From Leeuwenhoekiella palythoae (GTDB lineage Bacteria > Bacteroidota > Bacteroidia > Flavobacteriales > Flavobacteriaceae): a stretch of 64,000 nt of DNA. The position numbers and the translations under genes are program-made. Position 1 is the stretch's first letter. Each line of letters opens with the position of its first letter. Below the pieces are notes generated by a model. That model had not been told where the DNA came from, searched no databases, and saw nothing but the letters and a program-made list of their open reading frames with translations. This document shows, in pieces, positions 1 through 8,938 of the stretch. The stretch covers positions 186,001 to 250,000 of the forward strand of contig NZ_FQXT01000004.1 of the NCBI RefSeq assembly GCF_900130045.1, written 5' to 3'.

Positions 1-301
1 TTCTCGTGAAGAGTCTCTTGCAAAATTAGAAAATGACGCAATGGGTGTTGTTCAGGGTGCAAACCTTATTCATAATGAGTATGGTCCACCACTTTTTGCA
101 GACTTCTTTTTCTTCATCACAGGATTTCACGGATTCCACGTATTCTCGGGTGTGATCATCAACATCATTATCTTTATCAACGTGATTTTAGGTACTTATG
201 AGCGTAGAGGAAGTTATGAGATGGTTGAGAAAGTAGGTTTATACTGGCACTTTGTAGATTTAGTGTGGGTATTCGTATTTACATTCTTCTACTTAGTTTA
301 A
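1..301 (+). CDS. Cytochrome c oxidase subunit III, C-terminal part (5' end outside window)
   Basis: This is the C-terminal ~99 residues of a haem-copper oxidase subunit III. The frame is open from base 2 with no stop before the window edge, so the start lies upstream. The visible part has two strongly hydrophobic helices, the HGFHVFSG motif typical of COX3, and the closing pattern YWHFVDLVWVFVF that ends nearly all COX3 proteins. Subunit III sits in the inner membrane beside the catalytic subunit I and stabilises it during turnover. It is followed after 25 bp by a subunit IV gene, the usual flavobacterial oxidase order. Family assignment is secure; the oxidase subtype cannot be decided from this fragment. 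Confidence 0.95.
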   Translation, partial: SREESLAKLENDAMGVVQGANLIHNEYGPPLFADFFFFITGFHGFHVFSGVIINIIIFINVILGTYERRGSYEMVEKVGLYWHFVDLVWVFVFTFFYLV

Positions 302-326
302 TAATAAAGGATTTAAAAAATAGATA

Positions 327-686
327 ATGGCACACGACGCAACAAATCACGGATCAGCCACAAAAAGAATTTGGACGGTTTTTGCAATCCTTTCGGTTGT
401 AACAATTGTAGAAGTTATTTTAGGTATCATCAGACCGGCATTTTTAGTGGAAACTCACTTACTGAGAATGCACTTACTTAACTGGGTCTTTATAATCCTT
501 ACCATTTATAAAGCATATTATATCACTTGGGCATTTATGCACATGGAGCACGAAACTAAAGGGTTACGTCGCTCTATTGTTTGGACAGCCATTTTCTTGA
601 TATGCTACTTGATCTTCATTCTTTTAACCGAAGGTGATTATATCTTTGACGTTTATGATGAAGGATATATCAGCTGGGATTTCTAA
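327..686 (+). CDS. Cytochrome c oxidase subunit IV-like membrane protein
   Basis: A 119-residue protein with three predicted membrane segments (about residues 17-37, 50-70 and 86-103). The pattern matches the prokaryotic COX4 (CtaF/CyoD-like) family, including the HLLRMHLLNWVFIILT helix and the conserved AYYITWAFMHMEHE turn. Subunit IV is a small accessory subunit of haem-copper oxidases. The gene lies 25 bp behind COX3 and is followed by a clear rho-independent terminator at 703-733, so it ends the structural oxidase operon. The ATG start gives a family-typical length. Confidence 0.92.
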   Translation: MAHDATNHGSATKRIWTVFAILSVVTIVEVILGIIRPAFLVETHLLRMHLLNWVFIILTIYKAYYITWAFMHMEHETKGLRRSIVWTAIFLICYLIFILLTEGDYIFDVYDEGYISWDF

Positions 687-702
687 ACAGAACGAATTAT
701 AG

Positions 703-733
703 AAAAAAAGACGGCAAGCGCCGTCTTTTTTTA
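703..733 (+). terminator. Rho-independent terminator after the oxidase operon
   Basis: Stem GACGGC/GCCGTC (710-715 with 720-725), loop AAGC. It is extended by A-tract/T-tract pairing and followed by a run of T on the + strand. It separates the oxidase subunit genes from the assembly-factor unit that starts at 806. Confidence 0.9.
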
Positions 734-744
734 TGCCTTATTTC

Positions 745-772
745 TTGAAAAGCGGTCTGTGATGTACCTTTG
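745..772 (+). promoter_or_regulatory. Bacteroidota-type promoter (TTG-N17-TACCTTTG)
   Basis: TTG at 745-747, a 17-bp spacer and TACCTTTG at 765-772 match the flavobacterial -33/-7 consensus (TTG, 17-23 bp, TAnnTTTG). It stands just after a terminator and 34 bp before the ATG at 806, so it should drive the 806-3001 gene set. Confidence 0.75.
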
Positions 773-805
773 CAACCGCTATAAATACAGCGTAAAAAGG
801 TTGAG

Positions 806-1438
806 ATGAAGAAGTTTATTGTACTGGGAGTATTATTTATTCTACCTATTGTTGCGTATCTCTTTTTTGCTTCTGGGGTACATAATTTTGCTAAACTTCC
901 TGTTTTAGAAGAGCAGTTACCGGAATTGCCCTTTGATCAAAAGGTAAAGCTTCAGGATAAGATCACTGTACTTGGATTTTTAGGAAGTACTATCGAGCGG
1001 GAAGGAGGTGATCTTTTCAACTTAAATCAAAAGATTTTCAAGCCATTTGCTGCCTTTGATGATTTTCAGTTTGTATATCTGGTGCCCGAGGAGATTGATG
1101 ATGCAGCCTTAGAAAAAGTAACCTACGAACTTGGGCAATTAGTAGATTTGTCAAATTGGTATTTTATAAAAACTTCTCAAGAGCGTATACATACAGTGTT
1201 TAACAATTTAAATACTCCATACAGTTTAGAGGCTGATGGCGGATCTCCATACATTTTTATCATCGATAAAGATCGTAACCTTAGAGGGCGGGATGATGAT
1301 GAGGATTACGGGGTGTTGTATGGCTATGATAGTACTGATATCGCAGAATTGGCTGATAAAATGAAAGATGATGTAAAGATTATTTTAGCCGAATACCGCC
1401 TGGCGCTGAAAAAGAATAATGCTGATCGCAAAAAATAA
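806..1438 (+). CDS. Membrane-anchored protein of the cytochrome oxidase assembly cluster, probable thioredoxin-like fold
   Basis: A 210-residue protein with one N-terminal membrane anchor (about residues 4-24). The rest is soluble and should face the periplasm. A region with the feel of a thioredoxin-like fold follows (KITVLGFLGSTIE near 50, then SPYIFIIDKDRNLRGR near 145), but it has no CxxC pair, so a redox role by itself is unlikely. It sits 5 bp before a SCO copper chaperone and behind its own promoter. Genes of this type occur between COX4 and SCO in many flavobacteria. A helper role in copper-centre assembly is inferred from context only; no catalytic motif is visible. Confidence 0.7.
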   Translation: MKKFIVLGVLFILPIVAYLFFASGVHNFAKLPVLEEQLPELPFDQKVKLQDKITVLGFLGSTIEREGGDLFNLNQKIFKPFAAFDDFQFVYLVPEEIDDAALEKVTYELGQLVDLSNWYFIKTSQERIHTVFNNLNTPYSLEADGGSPYIFIIDKDRNLRGRDDDEDYGVLYGYDSTDIAELADKMKDDVKIILAEYRLALKKNNADRKK

Positions 1439-1443
1439 ATGCT

Positions 1444-2193
1444 ATGAATAGAAAAAAAACCTATATAGGAATTGCTGTCATCGTTTTGATTTTTGGAATC
1501 ATTGTAATTCCAAAAATTATCGATAGGTCTATGCGCGGTGAGGTTGTAGATAACGATCGTCTCAATGTTGGGCAATTAGATACTCAGGAAAATGATGGTG
1601 AACTGGCATATATCAATATAAATGGCGCTGATCGCAAAGTCCCGCATTTTGAGTTTATAGATCAGAATAGAGATACGATCACAGAGGAGACTTATAAGGG
1701 AAAAGTCTTTTTAGTGGAATTTTTCTTCACAAGTTGCCCTACTATTTGCATCCCGATGAACAAAAATCTCGTACTTATACAAAACAAGTTTCAAGATAAC
1801 CCTGACTTTGGTATTGCAAGTTTTAGTATTGATCCTGAGCACGACACTCCGGAAGTTTTAAAGGAGTATACTGAAAGCTATGGAATCACCGATCCTGACT
1901 GGCATTTGATGACCGGAGACCGCAAAGAGATTTACGAGCTGGCTAACGTGGGCTTTAATCTTTTGGCGCAGGAAAACCCTAATATTGAAGGTAATTTTCA
2001 GCATTCAGGTTTGTTTGCTTTGGTAGATCAAAATGGTTTTATCCGTTCGCGCAGAGATGAATTTGGAAATCCGCTGATCTACTATAGAGGTTTCATTCCG
2101 TATGGAGCGCCAGAAGTGGAAGGTGAAGAAACTTCACAAATCGATATTTTGATAGAGGATATTAATAAGTTGCTTAATAAGAACAAGAAATAA
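1444..2193 (+). CDS. SCO1/SenC family copper chaperone for cytochrome oxidase
   Basis: A 249-residue protein with an N-terminal membrane anchor (residues 7-23) and a periplasmic thioredoxin-like domain. The family signature TSCPTICIPM carries the copper-ligating pair C98 and C102, and the later FQHSGLF motif gives the third ligand, a histidine. SCO proteins deliver or reduce copper for the CuA site of subunit II. The gene is 5 bp after the preceding membrane protein and abuts the DUF420 gene (stop 2193, ATG 2194), which implies one transcript with tight coupling. Its position next to oxidase subunit genes agrees with the role. Confidence 0.95.
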   Translation: MNRKKTYIGIAVIVLIFGIIVIPKIIDRSMRGEVVDNDRLNVGQLDTQENDGELAYININGADRKVPHFEFIDQNRDTITEETYKGKVFLVEFFFTSCPTICIPMNKNLVLIQNKFQDNPDFGIASFSIDPEHDTPEVLKEYTESYGITDPDWHLMTGDRKEIYELANVGFNLLAQENPNIEGNFQHSGLFALVDQNGFIRSRRDEFGNPLIYYRGFIPYGAPEVEGEETSQIDILIEDINKLLNKNKK

Positions 2194-2769
2194 ATGGAGA
2201 ATCTGGCTCAAAAAGAAAAAGTATATAATCGGTGGATTATTGCATTGTCTATCGCAATTCCTGTGGCTGTTGCGTTTTTGTTTACCATTCGTATTCCTAA
2301 TGTGCCTAGATTAGGCTTTTTGCCGCCTACCTATGCAGCGATCAATGCGCTTACCGCGATACTGCTATTTTCCGCAGTGATTCAGATTAAAAAAGGAAAC
2401 CGCAAATTACACGAGCGATATATTAAAATCTGTATTGTGCTTTCGGTGATTTTCCTGGTTTTGTATGTTTTATATCACGCAACATCAGATTCTACTAAAT
2501 TTGGAGATGCTAATCTAGACGGAATAGTGTCAGAGGCGGAAAGCGCTGCGGTGGGCATCTATAAATACATTTATTATTTTATCCTCATATCTCATATACT
2601 TTTATCTATTGGAGTGATTCCTTTTGTTTTGGTGACTTATGTGAGAGCTATGTTAGGTAAATTTGCACTACACCGAAAGATTGCACGGATCACATTTCCT
2701 ATATGGTTGTATGTTGCCGTAACAGGAGTAATCGTATATTTTATGATTTTTCCGTATTACCCAGCTTAA
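2194..2769 (+). CDS. DUF420 family integral membrane protein with an inserted EF-hand-like loop
   Basis: A 191-residue protein with about five hydrophobic segments, matching DUF420, a family found beside cytochrome oxidase and SCO genes and thought to act in oxidase assembly. Family members have a conserved YHATSDSTKFG-type turn followed by a helix like YIYYFILISH, both present here. Between them lies an acidic stretch, residues 105-116 (D105, N107, D109-G110, S113, E116), that has the exact ligand spacing of a calcium-binding EF-hand loop. It abuts the SCO gene. The molecular function of the family is not established. Confidence 0.85.
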   Translation: MENLAQKEKVYNRWIIALSIAIPVAVAFLFTIRIPNVPRLGFLPPTYAAINALTAILLFSAVIQIKKGNRKLHERYIKICIVLSVIFLVLYVLYHATSDSTKFGDANLDGIVSEAESAAVGIYKYIYYFILISHILLSIGVIPFVLVTYVRAMLGKFALHRKIARITFPIWLYVAVTGVIVYFMIFPYYPA

Positions 2770-2779
2770 ATTGAATGCT

Positions 2780-3001
2780 ATGAAACGTTTCTTACTCACT
2801 GTACTTTTTATTGTAGTTAGTTTTGTAGCTAATGCCCAATGCGCTATGTGTCGAGCGGTTTTAGAAAGTGAGACTGATAACAGTATGGCAGAAGGCGTAA
2901 ACAATGGAATTATCTATTTAGCAGCAATTCCGTACTTATTAATGGGTGGTTTGATTTGGTTTATTTATAAAAGCCGAAAGAAGGCAAATAAAGGCGCGTA
3001 A
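2780..3001 (+). CDS. Small secreted or membrane protein with CxxC motif, oxidase cluster
   Basis: A 73-residue protein. ATG 2780 is preferred over an in-frame TTG at 2771 because it starts exactly at a signal peptide (MKRFLLTVLFIVVSFVANAQ). Directly after the cleavage site comes CAMCRAVLE, a CxxC pair, and then one membrane helix (about residues 46-64) and a basic tail. The two cysteines at the mature N-terminus could bind copper or haem, or act as a disulfide, but no family of known function is recognised. It closes the oxidase-assembly transcript and recurs in this position in flavobacterial genomes as far as I know. Confidence 0.7.
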   Translation: MKRFLLTVLFIVVSFVANAQCAMCRAVLESETDNSMAEGVNNGIIYLAAIPYLLMGGLIWFIYKSRKKANKGA

Positions 3002-3072
3002 CGGCTATTCAAATTATTTTCTTCCTGTTTTCGTGTAACAAATGATAGGTTTTTGGGTCTATTAAACAGATA

Positions 3073-3092
3073 AGCGTTAAAAATTTAACGTT
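3073..3092. promoter_or_regulatory. Inverted repeat upstream of the export operon, candidate operator
   Basis: CGTTAAA (3075-3081) and TTTAACG (3084-3090) form a perfect 7-bp inverted repeat with a 2-bp centre, 31-46 bp before the ATPase start. Position and symmetry suit a dimeric repressor, but no regulator gene is adjacent, so the identity is open. Confidence 0.4.
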
Positions 3093-3120
3093 CGTCAATA
3101 CACTTAACCATCACTTGTTT

Positions 3121-3822
3121 ATGATCACCATTAAAGATTTGCATAAATCTTATACCATGGGAACAAATTCTCTTCATGTTCTCAAGGGTATTAATTTTTC
3201 GGTTCAAGAAGGCGAACTCGTTTCTATTATGGGTTCTTCAGGTTCAGGAAAGTCTACGCTACTTAATATTTTAGGAATGCTAGATGAGGCCGATCAAGGT
3301 TCTTACACACTTGATGGGGTTCCTATTAAAAATCTTAATGAGAAAATTGCAGCCCAATATCGCAATAAGTTTCTTGGTTTTATTTTTCAGTCCTTCAATC
3401 TAATTAACTATAAAAGTGCCCTAGATAATGTAGGTATGCCGTTGTATTATCAAGGAATGAAGCGTAAAGAGCGTACGGAAAAAGCCATGGCTTATTTAGA
3501 GAAAGTGGGATTGGCAAACTGGGCACATCATATGCCTAACGAACTTTCCGGAGGTCAAAAGCAGCGTGTTGCTATCGCCAGAGCTTTAGCTAGTGATCCT
3601 AAAGTCCTGCTGGCAGATGAACCTACCGGTGCATTAGACACCAAAACCAGCTACGAAGTGATGGATCTTATTCAGGGGATTAACGATGAGGGTAAAACTA
3701 TTCTTATCGTAACGCACGAAGACGATATCGCCCACATGACTAAACGTATTGTAAACCTCAAAGACGGTCTTATAATCGATGACGCCCCGGTAAATCAAAT
3801 ACGAGCTGCAAGTCATGTTTAG
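3121..3822 (+). CDS. ABC transporter ATP-binding protein, MacB/LolD type
   Basis: A 233-residue nucleotide-binding subunit. Walker A is GSSGSGKS (38-45), the signature is LSGGQKQRVAIARAL, and Walker B is LLADEPTGALD. The TSYEVMDLI stretch after the D-loop is typical of the MacB/LolD/FtsE group that powers mechanotransmission permeases. ATG 3121 is preferred over TTG 3115 because MITIKDLHKSY is the normal family start. Its last 8 bp overlap the first permease (3815), implying translational coupling. It most likely energises export from the periplasm with the two permeases, the adaptors and TolC downstream. Confidence 0.93.
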   Translation: MITIKDLHKSYTMGTNSLHVLKGINFSVQEGELVSIMGSSGSGKSTLLNILGMLDEADQGSYTLDGVPIKNLNEKIAAQYRNKFLGFIFQSFNLINYKSALDNVGMPLYYQGMKRKERTEKAMAYLEKVGLANWAHHMPNELSGGQKQRVAIARALASDPKVLLADEPTGALDTKTSYEVMDLIQGINDEGKTILIVTHEDDIAHMTKRIVNLKDGLIIDDAPVNQIRAASHV

Positions 3823-5059
3823 TCTGGAGCGCTGGCAAGAAATACTCGAAACGATTTCTAAAAACAAACTGCGTACGTTTTTAACCGGACTTTCTGTGGC
3901 ATCGGGAATTTTCATTCTGGTCATTCTTCTGGGTTTTGGTCAGGGAATGCAAAACGGAATCAGCGCCGAATTTCAACGGGATGCTGCGAATAGAATTTCG
4001 GTTTATAGCGGGGTTACATCAATGGGGTATAAAGGGCTCAATCCTGGGCGTTTCATTGAGATGACCAATGATGATTATAACTACCTGATCACAAAATATG
4101 AAGATGATATCGAATTTAAATCTTCGGTCTATCGCATCTGGAGCGGAACGTTAAACTATGGTAATGAAAGCGGAAGCTATCGCGTCGAAGGCGTTTATCC
4201 TGATTATCAATTTTTAGAAAACGAAAATCTTGTTGCGGGGCGCTATATCAATTATGATGATCAGCGCTTAAAATCCAAGATTATGGTTATTGGTAACAAG
4301 GTGCAGCAAGATCTTTTTGCAGGCAAAAGTGCGGTTGGCGAATATGTTCAAATCAATGGAATCAATTTTAAAGTTGTTGGAGTGTATTCAGATCCGGGTG
4401 GTGAGCGCGAAGAAACCCGTGTGTTTGTCCCGCTTTCGACTTCGCAGCGTGTTTTTGGAGGAGCAGACAAAGTGCGCAATCTGGGATTCACACTAAAACC
4501 CCAGGAGAATTTTGAAGATGCTCTGGCGCAATCGCTTCAGTTTTCTGCAGAAATAGAAGAATTTCTAAAAGAGCGCCACTTGGTTGCTCCTGAAGATACG
4601 AGTGCGATCAATGTCAATAATACATTAGAGAGCGCTAAACGATTTTATGATCTAATTGGGATGATCAAAACCTTTTTCTGGGTAGTGGGTATTTGTACCA
4701 TTATTGCAGGAGTGGTTGGGGTGAGTAATATTATGCTCATCATCGTAAAAGAGCGTACTAAGGAAATTGGTATTCGCAAGGCGCTAGGAGCACAACCTTT
4801 ATCTATAATCGGGATGGTGTTGCACGAATCTATTTTTGTTACGGCAATAGCAGGCTTTACCGGTCTTATTTTGAGTATGGCCTTGCTTGAGGTTCTAGGG
4901 CCTAATATGCAAATGGATTATATTAAAAATCCGTCTGTAAACTTTAATGTTGCGATTACCACAGTGTTTATTTTGGTGTTTGCCGGAGCGTTGGCGGGCT
5001 TTGTGCCTGCGTGGAGAGCCGCACGCATTAAACCCATAACCGCCCTTCGGGAAGAATAA
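3815..5059 (+). CDS. ABC transporter permease, MacB/FtsX type (first of two)
   Basis: A 414-residue permease with the MacB topology: an N-terminal helix (about 20-42), a large periplasmic MacB_PCD domain (about 45-265) and a C-terminal FtsX domain with three helices. The conserved stretch VSNIMLIIVKERTKEIGIRKALGA, which contacts the ATPase, is intact; it exceeds a short motif and spans roughly 302-325. It overlaps the ATPase gene by 8 bp and is followed after 9 bp by a paralogous permease. The pair therefore probably forms a heterodimer with the single ATPase, unlike E. coli MacB where ATPase and permease are fused. Confidence 0.92.
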   Translation: MFSLERWQEILETISKNKLRTFLTGLSVASGIFILVILLGFGQGMQNGISAEFQRDAANRISVYSGVTSMGYKGLNPGRFIEMTNDDYNYLITKYEDDIEFKSSVYRIWSGTLNYGNESGSYRVEGVYPDYQFLENENLVAGRYINYDDQRLKSKIMVIGNKVQQDLFAGKSAVGEYVQINGINFKVVGVYSDPGGEREETRVFVPLSTSQRVFGGADKVRNLGFTLKPQENFEDALAQSLQFSAEIEEFLKERHLVAPEDTSAINVNNTLESAKRFYDLIGMIKTFFWVVGICTIIAGVVGVSNIMLIIVKERTKEIGIRKALGAQPLSIIGMVLHESIFVTAIAGFTGLILSMALLEVLGPNMQMDYIKNPSVNFNVAITTVFILVFAGALAGFVPAWRAARIKPITALREE

Positions 5060-5068
5060 CTTAAGCGT

Positions 5069-6328
5069 ATGTTTAGTAAAGATCGTTGGGATGAAATTAT
5101 TGAAGCACTAAGCCAAAATTGGTTTAGAACTGCCCTTACCGCTTTTGGAGTGCTTTGGGGAATCTTTATTTTGGTAGTGCTTCTCGCCGCCGGAAAGGGG
5201 TTGGAAAACGGAGTCAAAAAGGATTTCGGAGGTATTGCCACAAACACGATGTTTATGTGGACGCAGACTATCTCTAAACCCTATAAAGGCTTACCTAAAG
5301 GCCGAAGATTTAATTATGATCTTGACGATGTAGCGGCTTTAAAACAGAATATACCACAGTTGCGGTTTGTATCTCCACGCAATCAGCTAGGAGGTTTTGG
5401 AGGTGCAAACAATGTGGTTCGTGGCCTGAACTCCGGGGCATTTAATGTGTATGGCGACTATCCTGAATATATAGAGCAGCAACCTATGAATATCACTTCG
5501 GGGCGTTTTATGAATTATGGCGATATTCAGCAAAAGCGTAAAGTTGCGATCATTGGAGAAGGCGTAAAAAATGCGCTTTACGATAAGGGGGAAGAACCTA
5601 TAGGTACATACATCAAGATCAATGGTGTCAACTTTATGGTGGTTGGGACTTACGCTAAAGTGGCGAGCGAAGGCGATTCCGAAGAAAATCAAAAAGAGAT
5701 TTATGTACCGTTTACGGCTTTTTCTCAGGCATTCAATATGGGTAATCGCGTGGGATGGATGGCTGTTACCGCAAAAGACGGGTTTTCTATCACGGCATTA
5801 AAGCCCAAAGTTTTTGATGTGATCAAGTCACGTCACAGCATTCACCCGGAAGATGAGCGCGCCATAGGTAATTTTGACCTTTATGAACAATATCAAAAAG
5901 TAGACGGACTCTTTATAGCGCTGAAGATCGTGGCTTATTTTGTGGGGATTTTGGTATTGCTTTCGGGTATTATTGGGATCAGCAATATAATGCTCATCGT
6001 TGTCAAAGAACGTACAAAAGAGATAGGAATACGTCGTGCTTTAGGCGCGAGCCCTTGGTCTATCCGCGGGCAAATTTTAATGGAATCTGTGTTTTTGACC
6101 ATTATTTCAGGAATGGTTGGGATTTCTCTAGGAGCAGCATTGATTTATGTACTCAATAAAATTCTTGATGCAAACGGCCCTGTGGAGATGTTCGCAAATC
6201 CTAGTGTTGATTTAGGAACAGTGATTACCGCACTTTTTATTCTAATATTCTCAGGACTCTTAGCCGGTTTTATTCCTGCTCAGAATGCCATAAAAGTTAA
6301 ACCCATAGATGCCTTGCGCACCGAATAA
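5069..6328 (+). CDS. ABC transporter permease, MacB/FtsX type (second of two)
   Basis: A 419-residue paralogue of the preceding permease with the same order: N-terminal helix, MacB_PCD periplasmic domain, FtsX domain with ISNIMLIVVKERTKEIGIRR as the coupling region. The N-terminus has the same framework (FSKDRWDEIIEALSQN versus FSLERWQEILETISKN), showing descent from a duplication. It ends with PIDALRTE, the usual family terminus. It sits 9 bp after the first permease and 31 bp before the adaptor gene, in one operon. Confidence 0.92.
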   Translation: MFSKDRWDEIIEALSQNWFRTALTAFGVLWGIFILVVLLAAGKGLENGVKKDFGGIATNTMFMWTQTISKPYKGLPKGRRFNYDLDDVAALKQNIPQLRFVSPRNQLGGFGGANNVVRGLNSGAFNVYGDYPEYIEQQPMNITSGRFMNYGDIQQKRKVAIIGEGVKNALYDKGEEPIGTYIKINGVNFMVVGTYAKVASEGDSEENQKEIYVPFTAFSQAFNMGNRVGWMAVTAKDGFSITALKPKVFDVIKSRHSIHPEDERAIGNFDLYEQYQKVDGLFIALKIVAYFVGILVLLSGIIGISNIMLIVVKERTKEIGIRRALGASPWSIRGQILMESVFLTIISGMVGISLGAALIYVLNKILDANGPVEMFANPSVDLGTVITALFILIFSGLLAGFIPAQNAIKVKPIDALRTE

Positions 6329-6359
6329 CAATTTCATCAATAAAACGAATATCTAACCC

Positions 6360-7511
6360 ATGAAAAAATCTGTTACTATTGTTGTCCTGGCAGTTATTGC
6401 TGTCATTTTTATAGGATCACTCTATTATTTGTACCAAAAAAATCAGGAAGATCCAGTGGTCTACACTACTGAAAGTCCGTCTACGCAAACCATCGTTAAA
6501 AAAACGGTGGCTACGGGAAGCATTGTTCCTCGTGAAGAAGTACTGATCAAGCCGAATATTTCTGGGATTATAAAAGAAATTCTTGTCGAAGCAGGACAGT
6601 TTGTTGAAGCTGGTGATCTACTGGCGCAAATAGAGGTCGTGCCTAACGCGTCGTCTTTGGTAAGTTCGCGCAATACGATTCAGACTGCAAAAACAAATTT
6701 GGAAACCGCTAAGCTTACGCTAGAAAATCAAGAAAGCATTTATCAAAGACAAAAAACACTATTTGATAAAGGTGTGGTAAGTGCCAACGATTTTGATAAC
6801 AGTCAGCGGGAGTATAATCAGGCAGTACAAAACTATAAGCAACAACAGGTAAGTCTGGCGAGTGCGCAACAAAATTATGATATCGTAAAAACGGGAACCA
6901 CTACTGGTTTGGGCAATAACGCCACTACTTCGGTGCGTGCTACCATAACCGGGATGGTTTTAGAAGTTCCTGTTAAAGAAGGGAATCAGGTGATCGAGTC
7001 TAACAACTTTAATGACGGGACTACAATTGCCTCTTTAGCGAACGTAAACGATATGATTTTTGAAGGAAAAGTTGACGAAAGTGAAGTAGGTAAAATAAAA
7101 GAAGACCTTCCGCTAGAGATCACTGTGGGTGCTATTGAAAATAAAAAATTTGATGCCACTTTAGATTATATCGCTCCTAAAGGAGTAGCAGAAAATGGCG
7201 CAATTCAGTTTGAAATAAAAGGGACATTGGCTAAAAAAGATTCCACTTTTATTCGTGCAGGATTGAGTGCCAATGCTTCTATAATTCTTGAGCGAGCAGA
7301 CGAAGTTTTAGCGATCAAAGAAGCTTTAGTGCAATACGATTCTAAAACGCAAGAGCCTTTTGTAGAGGTCGAGGTCGGTGAGCAAGAATTTGAAAAACGT
7401 GACATTAAACTGGGAGTTAGCGACGGTATTTATGTTGAAATTTTAGATGGAGTTTCAGCAGATGACAAGATCAAAGTTTGGAATGCGGTTAAGCCTGCTC
7501 AAAGTTTTTAA
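6360..7511 (+). CDS. Periplasmic adaptor (membrane fusion protein), HlyD/MacA-like, first copy
   Basis: A 383-residue adaptor with an N-terminal membrane anchor (residues 4-24), a split biotinyl-lipoyl domain starting at about residue 55 (SGIIKEILVEAGQFVEAGD), an alpha-helical hairpin rich in Q, N and A (about 105-170), and beta-barrel and membrane-proximal domains. It should bridge the MacB-like permeases to TolC in the periplasm. It precedes tolC by 66 bp. A second adaptor lies on the other side of tolC, so two adaptor types serve this locus. Confidence 0.9.
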   Translation: MKKSVTIVVLAVIAVIFIGSLYYLYQKNQEDPVVYTTESPSTQTIVKKTVATGSIVPREEVLIKPNISGIIKEILVEAGQFVEAGDLLAQIEVVPNASSLVSSRNTIQTAKTNLETAKLTLENQESIYQRQKTLFDKGVVSANDFDNSQREYNQAVQNYKQQQVSLASAQQNYDIVKTGTTTGLGNNATTSVRATITGMVLEVPVKEGNQVIESNNFNDGTTIASLANVNDMIFEGKVDESEVGKIKEDLPLEITVGAIENKKFDATLDYIAPKGVAENGAIQFEIKGTLAKKDSTFIRAGLSANASIILERADEVLAIKEALVQYDSKTQEPFVEVEVGEQEFEKRDIKLGVSDGIYVEILDGVSADDKIKVWNAVKPAQSF

Positions 7512-7577
7512 CAAAATATAAAACCTATTGTGTAACACTTTATTCTTAAGTACTACATATCATACAGAAATTAAATC

Positions 7578-8903
7578 ATGAGAAACGCAATACTCTTTTT
7601 TATTTTAGTTTTTTCGGTAGCTTCTGGTTTTTCACAGAAAAAGTGGACGCTGCAAGAGTGTATTCAGCGCGCTTTAGACGAAAACATCCAGATTCGTCAG
7701 GCACAGCTTGATGTTGAGGCGGCTGCTTTAGACAAATCTGATGCAGACGGTAGCTTTTTACCTACCTTAAATGCAAACGCTTCAGTTTCAGAAAACACGG
7801 GTTTGAACTTTGATCCTACGAGTAACCTAGCAACTACAACCCAGTTCTTGTCAGCGAGTGGTGGGATCAACACTTCTTATAATCTTTTTGACGGACTTCG
7901 AAACTTTAAGCAAGTACAGCGTGCAAAGCTTTCGGCTTTAGCTGCACAATACGGCTATGAGAAGCTTGAAGATGATATCGCGCTCAATGTGGCTAACGGC
8001 TACCTTCAGGTGATATTAAATAAAGAAAATTTAAAGGTGTTACGCTCGCAAAACGAGGTGACGCAGCAACAGCTTCAGCAAACTACTGACCTTGTAGAAG
8101 GTGGTGTTGCCCCAAGAGGTGATTTGCTTGAGGTACAGGCGCAAAATGCTAACGAAGTTCAAAATATTGTGGCAGCAGAAAATGCGGTGCAGATCTCGTT
8201 AATAAGTCTTGCGCAAACTTTGTTGATCAGAGATTATAAAAACTTTGATATTGCAGATGGTGATTATCAGATTTACGGTGAAGACGTACTGCTAAAAACC
8301 CCAGCTGAAATTACAGATGCTGCTAAAGAGGAGCGTTATGAGGTTAAAATCGCTGAAAATAATCTGGAATTAGCAGAGAAGGATGTAGAGATCGCTAAAG
8401 GTGCTGCCTGGCCTACACTTTCCGCTTTCTTTGGGTACAGCACGCGATACTCTGAGCAAGATGTTTTAAACTCGTTTCAAGAGCAGTTGTATTTAAATGA
8501 CGGGGTTTCTTACGGGCTGCGTTTAAATGTTCCTATTCTTAATGGTTTTCAGACAAGAAATAATGTACGCCGAAGCAAGATCGCTGCAGACCGTGCGGCT
8601 ATTAATTTAGAGCAGGCACAGTTAGATTTAGAATCTACCGTGTATCAGGCTTATTTAGATGCCAAGGGTGCGCTTAAAACTTTTGAAGCAGCACAGACCG
8701 CTGTAGAATCTCAGGAGTTAGCGTTCTCATACTCTCAAGATCGCTATGAGGTGGGACTGATCAATGCTTTTGATTTCAGCCAATCTAAACAACGTTTTGA
8801 CAATGCGCAGATCGACTTGAATCGCGCAAAATATGATTATATATTCAAGCTGAAAGTACTCGAATTGTATTTTGGAGTTCCGGTTGAGGAGCTAAAATTC
8901 TAA
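7578..8903 (+). CDS. TolC family outer membrane efflux protein
   Basis: A 441-residue protein with a signal peptide (MRNAILFFILVFSVASGFSQ) and two repeated OEP domains, each mostly long heptad-like helices that build the periplasmic tunnel; the strand segments fall near 85-110 and 295-315. The opening of the mature protein, WTLQECIQRALDENIQIRQA, and the repeat marker YEVGLINAFDF are standard for TolC homologues in Bacteroidota. TolC gives the outer-membrane exit for the exporter upstream. It lies between two adaptor genes, 35 bp before the second. Confidence 0.93.
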   Translation: MRNAILFFILVFSVASGFSQKKWTLQECIQRALDENIQIRQAQLDVEAAALDKSDADGSFLPTLNANASVSENTGLNFDPTSNLATTTQFLSASGGINTSYNLFDGLRNFKQVQRAKLSALAAQYGYEKLEDDIALNVANGYLQVILNKENLKVLRSQNEVTQQQLQQTTDLVEGGVAPRGDLLEVQAQNANEVQNIVAAENAVQISLISLAQTLLIRDYKNFDIADGDYQIYGEDVLLKTPAEITDAAKEERYEVKIAENNLELAEKDVEIAKGAAWPTLSAFFGYSTRYSEQDVLNSFQEQLYLNDGVSYGLRLNVPILNGFQTRNNVRRSKIAADRAAINLEQAQLDLESTVYQAYLDAKGALKTFEAAQTAVESQELAFSYSQDRYEVGLINAFDFSQSKQRFDNAQIDLNRAKYDYIFKLKVLELYFGVPVEELKF

Positions 8904-8938
8904 TTACAAAACGATCGCTTTCTCGTAATAAGTAAAAG

